In this document: positions 56,601-62,924 of the stretch, piece by piece
Numbering within the stretch: the first letter of the stretch is position 1
Layout: each line of letters starts with the position of its first letter
Assembly: GCA_014706295.1 (NCBI GenBank)
Contig: JACSVZ010000009.1
Span: forward strand, 38,842,768 to 38,906,767
DNA from: Lycocorax pyrrhopterus obiensis
Taxonomy: Eukaryota; Chordata; Aves; Passeriformes; Paradisaeidae
Direction: 5' to 3'
DNA length: 64,000 nt
Made by a program: the position numbers and the translations under genes
The notes under the pieces: model-generated
The model's input: the letters and a program-made list of their open reading frames with translations, nothing else
The model's database searches: none
What the model was told of the DNA's origin: nothing

Positions 56601-58802
56601 TGTACCTCCACTGGAAACCTTTCATTGGGGCACCCACCCCTTTCTGCAGGGCTGGGTTAGCTGGAGTCTGGTTGGGCTGGGTACGTTGGTTAAGGAGTTG
56701 AAACAACCAGTAATTGTTGTTCTGTGGGGTTTGGGGGCGTTCTGGGGTTTTTTGCTGGGCTGACCAGTCTCACCAGGGGCTGCCAGCCCTGTGCAATGCA
56801 AAGGCCAGGCACTGCTCTGGAGCAGTTTCACAGTTGTCTGTGCAAACCTGTGTCACCCTGTGGCTCCTGCACAGCTCCCAGAGCAGCAGTGATGGCACTG
56901 CAGAGCTGAGCCCTCTCCTGCGCCTTCCACCTGCTCCAGGGAAGCTCTCAGTGGCACTGAAATGAACTGGGGTTGCCATGGAAGGAGCAAAATACATTAA
57001 ATGTTTGTTTAATTTTTTAATGGATCTGTTAAGTCAGTGCCCAATACTGGGGTGTTTGCTTTCTGAAAACTTTCAAGTAATTGCGTTTCAGCGCAGAGCT
57101 TGTGCAAGCACTGGGCAAATATTTGTGGAGGTTTGTGTTCGAAAATAGAGCAGGTTGTACCTGGGGGCTGCCTGGCTCTCCAGGTGGGAGCAGGGCAGCG
57201 CTGGCCTCGGCCACCTGCGCGGTGCTGGGGGAGCTCCGGGGAAGGGCTGGCAGTGAGTGGCCCGGGCAGCGCCTCACCGGTGCCCGCGGAGCCATGGGGC
57301 AAACAGGGCTGCCCGGGGCTGGCACTGAGCCCAGGGACACAGGAGCTGCCTGAGGCAGGACTGGATTCCTGCAGAGTCAGCTGCTGGCAGTGATGCTCGA
57401 GGAAGGAGAGGGAGCCTTGGGAACCGGTGTTGGGATGTGAAGGCAGCCCCCCATGTTAATTCAGGAGCAGTCATGGAATGCCAGAATGGTTTGAGTGGGA
57501 AGGGACCTTAAATCCCATCCCATTGCACTAAACCACATTGCCCCAAGCCCTGGCAGGCTGGGGGCCCCGGAGGGTGACTGGGTGGGAAGGCAGTGCCTCT
57601 GCTTCAGGGAGATCCTGTCTGTGCGCAGGGATCGCTCTGGAATTGGGAGAGAGGCCAGGGAGAAGACCACACCACGTCTGCACAGGTCCAGCTGCAGGTG
57701 TAATGAGCAGATTTTCCTATGGAGGGGAAGGAATCTGAAGGATTCCTGCAGTCAATGGGAGTAAGAAATTGCATTTGGCAAGTGCCGATTGCTTCCCCAG
57801 TGCTCTCTGCAGAGCTGGCTGCAGGTAATTTCAGCTCTAATGCCAGCTTTATCCATGGGATAAAAAAGAATTAACTAAAATCTTAGCACTAGTGTGCTTT
57901 CATTGGGAGAGAGCAGAGTCCAGCTTCCAGGACTTAAAGGCAAATTAGTTTTAAAAGTCTATAAAGGAATTTGGATTTGAAAGAATTGTGGAAGTCAAGT
58001 ACAATGTCTCTCCAGAGAAAGGCATGTGGGTGGAAAGGGGCAGGTCTGGGATCAGTGGTGGATCAGGAATCATGGAATCCCAGCATGATGTGGGTCGGGA
58101 GGGACCCTAAAGCTCATCTTTAAGCCAGGGGCAGGGACACCTTCCACGAGATCAGGTTGTTCCAACTTGGCCTTGGACACTTCCAGGGATCCAGGGGCAG
58201 CCACAGCTTCTCTGGGCACCCTGTGCCAGGGCCTGCCCACCCTCTCAGCCAAGAATTTCTTCCTGAATGGAAAAAAATGCTGAACGGTGCTCTTCTGTGA
58301 GCTGCTTATATATATCCTTCAGATATTCCAAATAACCAAAGCAAGTCTGTGCAACTGCCGGGTTATCCCGCACTCTGAAATTCATGGAAAAACCCCGTTG
58401 GTGATGGCTGTTTGCACTGGTGTTGTCTGCACTGCTTCCAAGTGGATCGTGGTTGGTACTTCCACTCTTCCTGCCACCCATGCCTGTCCGAAGCAGTCTC
58501 TGCTATTCCTGGGAAGTGCCAATGGGCCTGGAGTGAGGCTCTGAAGCCGCAGTTTGGGTTTGCCCCGGAGAATGCAGCTCTGTGGGTTCATTATCGTGGC
58601 TCTGGGCCCAAGCAGCGAGCGCTGGCAGCCCGGGGCCCGTGTGTGACGCTGTCCCTCGTGTCCCTCGTGTCCGCAGCTGATGAGTGCCATCCAGAAGGGC
58701 CGCGTGTCGGGCAGCCGGCTGGCCGTGCTGATGAAGAGCGCCGAGGAGAACCTGCGGCGCCGCGAGGCCATCCCGGTGGATCGGAGCGGAGGCGGGCTCT
58801 GA
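20596..58802 (+). CDS. GPD2: GPD2, mitochondrial glycerol-3-phosphate dehydrogenase (FAD), 16 coding exons
   Basis: Joined coding sequence of 2181 nt, giving 726 residues plus stop; the human protein is 727. The enzyme sits on the outer face of the inner mitochondrial membrane. It oxidises sn-glycerol 3-phosphate to dihydroxyacetone phosphate and passes electrons through FAD to ubiquinone, completing the glycerol phosphate shuttle with cytosolic GPD1. Visible features are a hydrophobic N-terminus (about 10-27), the FAD motif GGGATG at 75-80, a DAO-type catalytic domain to roughly residue 440, a C-terminal DAO_C domain to about 590, and two EF-hands with loops at 635-646 and 671-682. All phases agree, every internal splice site is GT-AG, and no stop or frameshift interrupts it. 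The start has A at -3 and G at +4, with an in-frame TAA six bases upstream. Exons 6, 8, 12 and 14-16 are GC-rich, while exons 1, 3, 7 and 13 are AT-richer. Confidence 0.97.
21318..21420 (-). mobile_element. CR1 fragment, minus orientation
   Basis: 'ccaagcccaaccattccc', 'gacccatgtccccaagtg' and 'ccacatccacaacggctt' match the reverse complement of an internal 3' UTR block of CR1. Confidence 0.75.
21945..22020 (-). mobile_element. CR1 3' tip, inverted arm
   Basis: 'aatcattgaatcccagaa' and 'ggaaccttaaagctcctatc' read as a minus-strand CR1 terminus. It abuts directly a plus-strand CR1 3' end, forming an inverted pair. Confidence 0.7.
22021..22160 (+). mobile_element. CR1 3'-end fragment
   Basis: 'catccctggaagtgtccc', 'cagggcttggagcaatct', 'gatctttaaggtcccttc' and 'aaccagtctagaattctg' run through the CR1 3' end on the plus strand. 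Confidence 0.87.
23745..23902 (+). mobile_element. CR1 3'-end fragment
   Basis: 'tggctgtcccatccctgg', 'ggcttggagcaccctggg', 'cctttaaggtcctttcca' and 'accattctgggattctgt' form a truncated CR1 3' end with an intact terminus. Confidence 0.87.
24395..24560 (-). mobile_element. CR1 internal fragment, minus orientation
   Basis: 'ctggagcccctttaggcc', 'ggctctgagctctccctg', 'cccttctccaggtgagca' and 'agcagaggggctccagcc' match the reverse complement of the mid-3' UTR region present in the copy at 4825. Confidence 0.8.
25970..26138 (+). CDS. GPD2: GPD2 coding exon 2 (residues 35-91), FAD-binding motif
   Basis: The acceptor is 'ctttgcag' and the donor 'ccagag|GTAAAG', with the last codon split after its first base. 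It encodes the variable linker (35-56), then the conserved [18 protein letters not shown] block. The Rossmann dinucleotide motif GGGATG falls at residues 75-80 and is followed by CALDAATR. Position 81 is Cys where the human protein has Ser. Confidence 0.97.
26340..26870 (+). mobile_element. Candidate solo LTR of an endogenous retrovirus
   Basis: The block starts with TGTGTTGGGG and carries a polyadenylation signal AATAAA near 26671 in the LTR-like setting 'caataaaggctttgcact'. It contains no gag, pol or env sequence. The 3' boundary and a target-site duplication were not clearly found, so limits are approximate. It interrupts a GPD2 intron in sense orientation. An ordinary unique sequence with a chance signal is the alternative. 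Confidence 0.4.
27385..27512 (+). mobile_element. CR1 fragment with internal deletion
   Basis: 'ctcgagtgctgtgtccgg' and 'ttctgggccctcatgaca' from the middle of CR1 are joined to 'gttggactcggtgatcct' and 'gtcttttccacccaaggg' from its 3' tip, so several hundred bases between are missing. Confidence 0.78.
27997..28121 (+). CDS. GPD2: GPD2 coding exon 3 (residues 91-132)
   Basis: The acceptor is 'taacacag' and the donor 'gagcag|GTAATT', ending in phase 0. It encodes the conserved [20 protein letters not shown] block and [17 protein letters not shown]. This forms part of the FAD-binding fold of the DAO-family oxidoreductases. Confidence 0.97.
28122..29371 (+). other. GPD2: GPD2 intron between coding exons 3 and 4
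   Basis: 1.25 kb, containing a 40-bp AT-rich tandem repeat (28453-28612) and, at its 3' end, the tandem copies of the exon 4 acceptor. Confidence 0.9.
28453..28612. repeat. AT-rich ~40-bp tandem repeat, about four copies
   Basis: The core 'tgagtgattta...ttggaata...gggaaaaaatac' recurs with spacings of 39, 40 and 41 bp (cores at 28481, 28520, 28560, 28601). Copies are diverged. A long minus-strand open frame across it is not a supported protein. Confidence 0.8.
29165..29404 (+). repeat. GPD2: Tandem triplication of the exon 4 intron/exon junction
   Basis: Three copies of 'ggctggtgttttgcag|tacagga' plus ~33 nt of exon-4-like sequence lie in a row. Their AG ends are at 29220, 29290 and 29371, and the spacings are 70 and 81 bp. 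The third is the real exon 4. The first two are diverged pseudo-starts (Arg codon AGG where the exon has ATG, and so on). The middle acceptor is in frame with the real one and has no stop between them. Confidence 0.9.
29372..29469 (+). CDS. GPD2: GPD2 coding exon 4 (residues 133-165)
   Basis: It encodes [15 protein letters not shown], then [16 protein letters not shown], ending after two bases of the Lys codon before GTAAGC. Start chosen at 29372 because it continues exon 3 in phase 0 and matches the conserved vertebrate sequence without an insertion. The upstream acceptor at 29290 would add 27 residues. Confidence 0.96.
29470..30405 (+). other. GPD2: GPD2 intron between coding exons 4 and 5
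   Basis: 0.94 kb between GTAAGC and 'ccccgcag'. No recognised repeat or gene. A possible open frame at 29421-29936 is unsupported. Confidence 0.9.
30406..30569 (+). CDS. GPD2: GPD2 coding exon 5 (residues 165-220)
   Basis: It encodes [19 protein letters not shown], then the conserved [18 protein letters not shown] and [12 protein letters not shown] blocks. The acceptor is 'ccccgcag' and the donor 'gacg|GTGCGT'. Near-identical to mammalian GPD2 in this catalytic-domain segment. Confidence 0.97.
32655..33040. repeat. 53-bp minisatellite, seven copies
   Basis: The unit contains 'ggtggccctgtccctttgca', 'gggcagcccagggcc' and 'tctttgtgcggtcggt'. The AG of 'tttgcag' recurs at 32686, 32739, 32792, 32845, 32898 and 32951, exactly 53 bp apart; the seventh is changed to CGG (33004). 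Copies are nearly identical, so the array is young. The unit resembles a polypyrimidine tract plus acceptor. Because 53 is not a multiple of 3 and the unit lacks stops, all three frames on each strand stay open; these are not genes. Confidence 0.95.
34730..34866. repeat. 48-bp GC-rich minisatellite, three copies
   Basis: The unit contains 'ctgcccaggtccccggcacg' and 'gtccgtggggctccgtgggg', with 'aggtcccc' at 34743, 34791 and 34839. Copies are almost identical. Open frames of 90-140 codons across it are repeat-driven. Confidence 0.93.
35755..36041 (+). mobile_element. CR1 3' fragment
   Basis: 'tgctcccagggaacaagg', 'caagctgtgcaggggagg', 'ggtggtggagtccccatc', 'gaaggtctcttccaacct' and 'gtgggttctgtgatc' give a CR1 3' end with terminus. 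Confidence 0.87.
36795..37012 (+). mobile_element. CR1 3'-end fragment
   Basis: 'agaaatccttccctgaga', 'ggccctggcacagggtgc', 'gtccaaggccaggttgga' and 'ccttccaacccaaaccat' run to the terminus. A short deletion removes the 'cttggagcaacctggg' block. Confidence 0.87.
38715..38838 (+). mobile_element. CR1 3'-end fragment
   Basis: 'ggaacaacctgggctagtgg', 'aaggtgtccctgcccagg', 'gagctttaaggtccctcc' and 'ctgtgattctgtg' give the final ~120 bp of a CR1. Confidence 0.85.
40280..40562 (+). mobile_element. CR1 3' fragment
   Basis: 'gagctgtgtcaggaggggtt', 'taggttggatatcaggaa', 'gctgggcactggacaggc' and 'gttggactgggtggtccc' are in CR1 order, ending 'gatattctgattctctg'. Confidence 0.83.
40628..40643. repeat. 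A16 mononucleotide run
   Basis: About sixteen consecutive A residues in the long intron. It may be a retroposed tail, but no recognisable retrogene lies immediately upstream. Confidence 0.85.
41694..41830 (-). mobile_element. CR1 fragment, minus orientation
   Basis: 'acagaatcactgaagcat', 'gttggaaaagccctccaaga' and 'gcatccagtccaagctgtga' are the reverse complement of a CR1 3' end of the 'ggaaaagccctc' subfamily. Confidence 0.82.
43100..43500. promoter_or_regulatory. Intragenic CpG-rich block over coding exon 6
   Basis: About 400 bp unusually rich in CG dinucleotides, spanning the end of the intron and exon 6. The flanking intron is AT-rich to the left. It may be an intragenic CpG island or simply GC-biased gene conversion next to the minisatellite. 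No promoter element beyond composition is visible. Confidence 0.35.
43331..43495 (+). CDS. GPD2: GPD2 coding exon 6 (residues 220-275)
   Basis: The acceptor is 'ccctgcag' and the donor 'acgg|GTGAGT'. It encodes [19 protein letters not shown], then ATANYAEV, a divergent stretch with a [11 protein letters not shown] insertion-like region, and VRCRDVLTG. The second half is less conserved than neighbouring exons and very GC-rich. The last ~25 nt and the donor are the seed of the minisatellite downstream. Donor 1 is chosen because it alone keeps the frame. Confidence 0.96.
43470..44330 (+). repeat. GPD2: Minisatellite made from the exon 6 3' end and its donor (~21 copies)
   Basis: The repeating core 'ctgcagggatgtgctcac' plus 'gGGTGAGTG' begins with the real exon 6 end ('ctgcagggacgtgctcacgg') and continues into the intron. 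GT positions include 43496 (real), 43548, 43600, 43661, 43722, 43758, 43810, 43855, 43926, 43961, 43996, 44030, 44065, 44107, 44141, 44176, 44210, 44245, 44287 and 44321. Early spacings are 52-61 bp and later ones 34-42 bp. One copy has lost the donor (TT at about 43891), and others vary (GTAAGT, GTGCAT, GTACGT). The last part shows a 180-bp higher-order duplication. Confidence 0.95.
43496..44877 (+). other. GPD2: GPD2 intron between coding exons 6 and 7
   Basis: 1.38 kb, of which the first ~830 bp are the donor-derived minisatellite. The remaining ~550 bp are unique and end with 'ttcttccacag'. Confidence 0.9.
44878..45022 (+). CDS. GPD2: GPD2 coding exon 7 (residues 275-323)
   Basis: It encodes [20 protein letters not shown], then [20 protein letters not shown] and IVMPGYY. 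The acceptor is 'tccacag' and the donor 'ttacag|GTAACG', splitting a Ser codon. The NATGPFTD block is strongly conserved in FAD-dependent glycerol-3-phosphate dehydrogenases. Confidence 0.97.
45023..49047 (+). other. GPD2: GPD2 intron between coding exons 7 and 8
   Basis: 4.0 kb. It holds one CR1 remnant (45438-45545), a small duplication of 'ccttccatggatc' at about 47085-47105, and otherwise AT-rich unique sequence. No other gene is recognised. Confidence 0.9.
45438..45545 (-). mobile_element. CR1 3'-end fragment, minus orientation
   Basis: 'aatcatggaatcacagagtg', 'ggttggaagggactttaaag' and 'atcatgttgttccaccgcct' match the reverse complement of the CR1 3' terminus. Confidence 0.85.
49048..49241 (+). 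CDS. GPD2: GPD2 coding exon 8 (residues 323-388)
   Basis: It encodes [32 protein letters not shown], then [20 protein letters not shown]. The acceptor is 'ctttcag' and the donor 'gaag|GTAATC'. This is the most conserved part of the catalytic domain, and the GRVIFFLPW segment lies next to the active site in the family. Confidence 0.97.
49400..49535 (-). mobile_element. CR1 fragment, minus orientation
   Basis: 'catcgagtgcagccatca', 'ctccccaagtgccacatcca' and 'cacctccagggagggtgact' are the reverse complement of the CR1 mid-3' UTR. Confidence 0.78.
49845..50075 (+). mobile_element. CR1 3'-end fragment
   Basis: 'gggaagaaatccttccct', 'ccctggcacagggtgccc', 'ggcttggagcagcctggg' and 'gccaggccattccatgat' mark a CR1 3' end with terminus. 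Confidence 0.87.
50930..51305 (+). mobile_element. CR1 3' fragment (~375 bp)
   Basis: 'caacctggagaaaaggagct', 'tctgcacaactccctgac', 'gctctgctcccagggaac', 'ttggactcgatggtctgg' and 'cttttccaacctcagtga', ending with the 'ttctgtgattccg' tail. Confidence 0.9.
51463..51597 (+). CDS. GPD2: GPD2 coding exon 9 (residues 388-433)
   Basis: It encodes [33 protein letters not shown] and SGLITVAG. The acceptor is 'ctgcacag' and the donor 'gcag|GTACTG'. The [10 protein letters not shown] block and the terminal glycine-rich turn close the FAD-binding domain. Confidence 0.97.
51848..52023 (+). CDS. GPD2: GPD2 coding exon 10 (residues 433-491)
   Basis: It encodes [40 protein letters not shown] and [18 protein letters not shown]. 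The acceptor is 'cccccag' and the donor GTGAGT, ending in phase 0. GGKWTTYR is the family's FAD-contacting signature. The preceding intron is only 250 bp. Confidence 0.97.
52024..52483 (+). other. GPD2: GPD2 intron between coding exons 10 and 11
   Basis: 460 bp between GTGAGT and 'ctctccacag'. No recognised repeat. Confidence 0.9.
52484..52615 (+). CDS. GPD2: GPD2 coding exon 11 (residues 492-535)
   Basis: It encodes [38 protein letters not shown] and PYIEAE. Exactly 44 codons, phase 0 at both ends. The donor is GTATGT. Part of the C-terminal DAO_C domain. Confidence 0.97.
52616..52998 (+). other. GPD2: GPD2 intron between coding exons 11 and 12
   Basis: 383 bp. A TA-rich low-complexity stretch at about 52775-52845 is the only notable content. 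Confidence 0.9.
52999..53157 (+). CDS. GPD2: GPD2 coding exon 12 (residues 536-588)
   Basis: It encodes [40 protein letters not shown] and [13 protein letters not shown]. Exactly 53 codons, phase 0 at both ends. The acceptor is 'cgtcccag' and the donor GTACAA. The start of this exon has Val-Tyr where human has Lys-Tyr. Confidence 0.97.
53158..55008 (+). other. GPD2: GPD2 intron between coding exons 12 and 13
   Basis: 1.85 kb of mostly unique sequence, ending 'ttcattgtag'. No clear repeat family or other gene was recognised. Confidence 0.9.
55009..55121 (+). CDS. GPD2: GPD2 coding exon 13 (residues 589-626)
   Basis: It encodes [20 protein letters not shown] and [17 protein letters not shown]. 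The donor is 'gagag|GTGAGT', splitting an Arg codon. It links the DAO_C domain to the EF-hand module. Confidence 0.97.
55221..55299 (+). CDS. GPD2: GPD2 coding exon 14 (residues 626-652), EF-hand 1
   Basis: It encodes [20 protein letters not shown] and VQRVLE. The EF loop is residues 635-646 (D635, D637, K639, G640, I642), ending in Asp646 where canonical loops have Glu. The preceding intron (55122-55220) is only 99 bp. The acceptor is 'gtcccgcag' and the donor GTGAGG. Confidence 0.97.
55402..55500 (+). CDS. GPD2: GPD2 coding exon 15 (residues 653-685), EF-hand 2
   Basis: It encodes [20 protein letters not shown] and [13 protein letters not shown]. The EF loop at 671-682 is canonical (D671, N673, N675, G676, V678, E682), so this is the better calcium site. 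It supports the known calcium activation of the enzyme from the intermembrane space. The preceding intron (55300-55401) is 102 bp. The donor is GTACGT. Confidence 0.97.
55863..55972. repeat. AT-rich TAA/ATA low-complexity stretch
   Basis: Imperfect repetition of 'aataataa' and 'aactaaataa' words over about 110 bp, practically without G or C. Confidence 0.85.
57465..57610 (-). mobile_element. CR1 3'-end fragment, minus orientation
   Basis: 'gtcatggaatgccagaatgg' and 'gtgggaagggaccttaaatc' begin a minus-strand CR1. 'ccacattgccccaagccc' and 'ggagggtgactgggtggg' continue it in degraded form. Confidence 0.75.
58065..58265 (-). mobile_element. CR1 3'-end fragment, minus orientation
   Basis: 'aatcatggaatcccagca', 'gaccctaaagctcatctt', 'ggggcagggacaccttcc', 'ttctctgggcaccctgtg' and 'agccaagaatttcttcct' form a ~200-bp reverse-complement CR1 3' end. 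Confidence 0.88.
58677..58802 (+). CDS. GPD2: GPD2 coding exon 16 (residues 686-726 and stop)
   Basis: It encodes [38 protein letters not shown] and GGL, then TGA at 58800-58802. The C-terminus ends GGGL, against CGGL in human. The acceptor is 'tgtccgcag'. Confidence 0.97.
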   Translation: MMSAIQKGRVSGSRLAVLMKSAEENLRRREAIPVDRSGGGL

Positions 58803-60596
58803 GCTCACGCCGCGGGGCTGCCGGAACATTCCAGGGCTTCTGATCCTCCTGGCCTGGCCCGGGGCACGGGGCCTGGCCCTCGGTGCAGCTCCCACAAAAG
58901 ACATTGGTGCGTTTGTGTTGTCATTAATGATTTCCTTACTACTCCGATACGTGGCCTTGGGGTGGGGGTCCTGCAGTCCCAGGGCGTCCTCGCAAGAGTT
59001 CAGGAATGCAGGCTGGGAGGATTTGGGTGCACGCTCAGGCACAGCCTGCCTTGGCCATTAACGTTTGCATCGCCTTTACCTTTAGAGCACACGATGCTCA
59101 AAGTGAATCCTGCCCTTAAACGCATTCAGTTCTGCAAATATAAAATCTCAAAGCTGCTTCTGCCTCTTCAGCAAGGAACAAGAGAGGGAAAGCTGGTGTT
59201 CTGGAGTGGAGATACCATCCCCGAGGAACAAACCCGGCACTTCCTGGGGGGTGGTGGTGGTGGAGACCTGTCCTGAGCCTTCTGTGGGTGATGGGTTTGC
59301 CCTGTTATTCCAGTGGTGCCAGTACTTGGCCACTCAAAATTCCAGCTGGAAAACAAGACACCTGGATTAATCACCCAAGGTAATAATGTAGCTAAAAGCT
59401 GGGAACAGCTTCCCTTCTCCCCTGTTAACACAAATAAACTGCCTCTAATAAATGGCATTGTCTGCAGGTGGTGCTTTGTGCTGTGAAATAAAGGCAAAAG
59501 GTCTTTGTGCTAAAAAGTGCTTTGAATTTGGGGCAAACCCTGATGCTGTGTAGGATGGGGCAGGTTTTGGAAGCACAACAGTCTTAAATGTTAATTTAAA
59601 AATTCAAACATGGTAGAAAAAACAAAGTGTGTCTTGCATCCTACTAACTTTTCTAGAAAAAAAGGGCTGTTTTTCAGCAGGTTAAATGGGAAAACCAAAG
59701 CATGGAGCCCTCACTGGAGCTGTTTCCAGCACTGCTGTACCTGTCTTTTGTCCTCCTGCTGCTGGATTGGGCTGAGATCAGGTGGGAGATCTCTGCCTGA
59801 TGTAGAACAAGGCAGGGAAAACCTGGTTTACTGCTGGATTTGGCATCTGCTGTATTCCCTGAGCAGAGCAATTTCCACCTCACACCAAGCTTCATTTCCT
59901 AGGGGTCAGAATTTCTGCTGAAGTAAAATTTCATGTATTTAACTGGTATCACCACGTTCACTGGTGGAAAAATAACAGGGCAGGAGTGAACAGCAAGGAT
60001 TCCTTGGATATTTTAACAGGGAAAATGGTTCCATGCACAAATGGAGATGCTGAGGAGTGGTGGGATGTAGCACAGTGAGTGCAGATGTTGTGTTTGGCTG
60101 CAGAAGCAGAGCCCTTAAAAAAAACATTCAGGTGTTGAAAAATAGTAGATACAAAAGAAAAAGGGCAAGACTCACCTAAAATGATTTCCTAACATGGTTC
60201 AGATGGTTTTTGCATGTTCAGCTCGTTTTTTGATGCAGATGTTGTTCAGGTTCTGCTTTGTGCTTGGAGAAGGGGCTGAGGGAGGGGGAGTTGGCACATC
60301 TGACACCACAAGGATGTTTTAATGAACAAAGGGGTATGTTCCTGTGCTCCTGGAGACTTTCCCTTTTGAGCTGTGTTCCAGAATGTTCAGGTGAAGGATG
60401 GAATGTTTGTGTTTCCAAACCCACAGTAACAGACTTCACATACCCTGCAGAATGGAGGGAAGTGAATGTAAAACACGCAGTAACTTTGGTTCAGTGAGCA
60501 AGAGAAGGGGTTCAGGATTCCACATTTAACAAAAACTTAAGGGGAAAAAAAACAAAGTAAAAGTCATGAGACCTTTTCCAGACCACGTGAAGAAAA

Positions 60597-60666
60597 AATA
60601 TTTCCAATATTGAACAGGCTTTTTGTAAAGGAAAGATATTTTCAGTATTGAACAGCTTTTGTATAG
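60597..60666. repeat. Two-copy imperfect direct repeat in the 3' UTR
   Basis: 'atatttccaatattgaacag' is followed about 40 bp later by the related 'atattttcagtattgaacag', each followed by 'ctttt'. It is a local duplication of about 40 bp. Confidence 0.7.
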
Positions 60667-61117
60667 TTTAAAGAGAAATTCTCCTCCACTCCTCTCTAAC
60701 TGGCATTGTTAAATTAATAACCTGAGTTTACCTGGAAAGCAGGATTTCTGTGTTGTACCCAAAGTATGCTCTTTGTTCTCCTGTTTTGCTAATCCTGCAT
60801 CTGGAATGTGACCTTGGGGTTCTCCTGGCTGTGTGTGTCCCTGGACATGGATTTGCTTTGCGTCTCAGGCACTTTATGTCACCTCCTGCTCCCCTGCACG
60901 GCGCAGCCAGGCCTGCAGTGACAGGGACAATTGCATGTGTTCCCCAGCAGCTCAATCTGTACATGGAAAGCTCTCAAGTGTTTATTTGTCCCCTTGTTCT
61001 GTCTGGGAATGTTCGCTTTGTTGTTTGGGGTTTTTTATGTGAATGTGCTGTGGGAAGAGTTGTACGATGTCACTGCTTTGCTGTGCTGATCTGGGATGGA
61101 AAAGCAGGAATGGGATT

Positions 61118-61172
61118 CTTTTTTTCTTTTCTTTTTTCTTTTCTTTTTTCTTTTTTCTTTTCCTTTTTTTTA
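61118..61172. repeat. Polypyrimidine (TTTTC)n tract
   Basis: About 55 bases of T-runs separated by single C bases. It makes purine-rich Lys/Glu frames on the minus strand, which are not coding. Confidence 0.9.
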
Positions 61173-61527
61173 ATGTTTTTGTGAGGTGAAAGATTTTTGG
61201 ACTTTCTGTGGGTGTTTTGTATTTTAAGTAACCTGCCCATGTGGGGAGGGGGGATCCCTGCAGTGTCTGGGTGTGTGTAAATACGTGTATAGACACACTG
61301 CAGGTTTACACGTGGCACTTGGGTCTGTTGTCAGGTTCCTGTTGCAGCCTGGGCTGTTCAATGCTGTGTTTGAAGCTGGGTTGTCATTTTTATAACTGTC
61401 TTGGTGTTTTCCTGCCATTATTTATTACCTTTGATATCTGGAATGAGCCGCATGCGTTTATTGAGCAATAAGAGGATGTATTTAATGTGCCTTGTTTTTA
61501 ACTGAGTAAGGACTGAAAGCATGAATC

Positions 61528-61533
61528 AATAAA
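61528..61533 (+). terminator. GPD2: Polyadenylation signal AATAAA (likely distal GPD2)
   Basis: The canonical hexamer is followed within 40 bp by a GT-rich downstream element. It is preceded by A/T-rich UTR and followed by a change in composition. Confidence 0.6.
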
Positions 61534-61555
61534 ACTGGTTAAAAACGCTCCTTTC

Positions 61556-62924
61556 GCTGGCAGTTTGTTGTGGCAGGTGCAGAAATACTCGGAGTCGCCC
61601 TGAAGAAGTTTCTTTGGGAAGGAGGAACATGGGGATGGATGTGTTTGGTAAACAGAACCCAGGTTTTCCACGCTTTCCCATCCTAGCTCAGAATTTAGTG
61701 CTCCGTAGTTTGACAGTGGAGGTGAGGAGTCGGTGCAGCCCTTGGCACTCCCGGTAGGTGACAGGGCGAGGAATCCTGCGCTGCCCTCTCGGGCTGGAGT
61801 GGCAGCAGCCACCTGGATTCTGGGGAGGGATGTGCCGGCCAGGAGCAGTCCCACACACTGATGAGTTTGATCCTGACTCAAATCAATACCAGTGAACGGG
61901 AGAGATTTCCTAATCCATTTGGATCGTGTTCCGTGTCAGGTGAGCCCGGGGTTGCCACGTGGTGATGAATGTTCCGACAGAACAGATCTGTTTTCCCTGT
62001 CAGGGAATCAGTAGCGCCGTTACCAGTGTGAGCACAATCTTTATAATCTCCAGATTATTTCTTGGGTTTAGTTTACACTTGTAACAGGGATATGGCACAG
62101 CTGCCACGGAGCTGTGCTGGTGCAGGCATTGTGTACAAGCAGCTCCCTCCACATGGGAATGAACCAGACCAGAGGGGAACTACGGAGATTATGGATTTTC
62201 CCCTAATCCATGGTGTGTAAGTGATAAGGCAAGGAATGTTGCTGTGATCATCTTTATCCCAAACATTTTCAGCACTAGAATTGCCTGTGTCATGCTCCTG
62301 GCTTTGCTGCTGGAGGGTACAAGAGTTTTGGGGCTGGTCCCTTCCTCTGGCATCTCCCCAGAACGGTCAGAAATTCAGATCCGCTGCACCTGGTGTGGCT
62401 GTTGCAGCCTGGTTAGAAATATGATGGAGAATATCAAAGCAGCATTAATATTTAGGTGTCGGGGCCCGAGCTGGCTGTTCCCCAGGTCAGATGGGAACTG
62501 ATGGCCCGTGTTGGGGACAGGGCCATCCGTGGGGACGTGGCCGTGCTGCTCGGACAGCACCCTGCCCCTGCATGAGCCGTGTCCCCGCTGTTCGGCCTCA
62601 GGCTGGGAGTGCTCGTCCCCTGTCCCCGCAGCGTCCCTGCCCGTGTCCCGGGGGCTGCAGGGGGGGCCGGGCTCCCTCGGGAGCGGTGCCCTGGAGCAGC
62701 TGCCCTTGGCTCAGCGCGCTGGGAAGGCAGAGCTGCAATTCTGCTCCCTGTGCTCACCACAGCCCGGTGCGAGCGCTGCCGGGTGCCGGAGCTCATCCCG
62801 CTGGACCTGAGCAGGGGCTGGTGCTGGAAAACCTGGTAAGTTTCCGTGTTTCACGGAATTGCTACCCAGCCCCGGGGCTTTGTCTGTCCGTGCTGAGCCA
62901 TCGCAGCCCCCGGGGGCTGGGGCA
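61556..62924. other. 3' intergenic, no gene recognised
   Basis: Unique sequence with a GC-rich patch at about 62480-62830. Overlapping frames on both strands there reflect composition; no domain is recognised. Confidence 0.5.

Larger units (their letters stand above)
55501..58676 (+). other. GPD2: GPD2 last intron
   Basis: 3.2 kb containing an AT-rich low-complexity stretch (55863-55972) and two minus-strand CR1 pieces (57465, 58065). Its polypyrimidine tract is itself a short repeat of 'gtgtccctc' just before the acceptor. Confidence 0.9.
58803..61555 (+). other. GPD2: GPD2 3' UTR
   Basis: From the stop codon to just past a strong AATAAA at 61528-61533, which is followed by a GT-rich element ('cagtttgttgtggcagg'). 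Earlier AATAAA signals at 59433-59438 and 59487-59492 could give a short form of about 700 nt. It is AT-rich in its second half and includes a long pyrimidine tract at 61118-61172. No CR1 copy is visible in it, unlike the introns. The end point is inferred from the signal only. Confidence 0.6.

Noticed and set aside
60982..61318. Lys/Glu-rich minus-strand frames
   Set aside because: Translation of the polypyrimidine tract at 61118-61172 in the GPD2 3' UTR.
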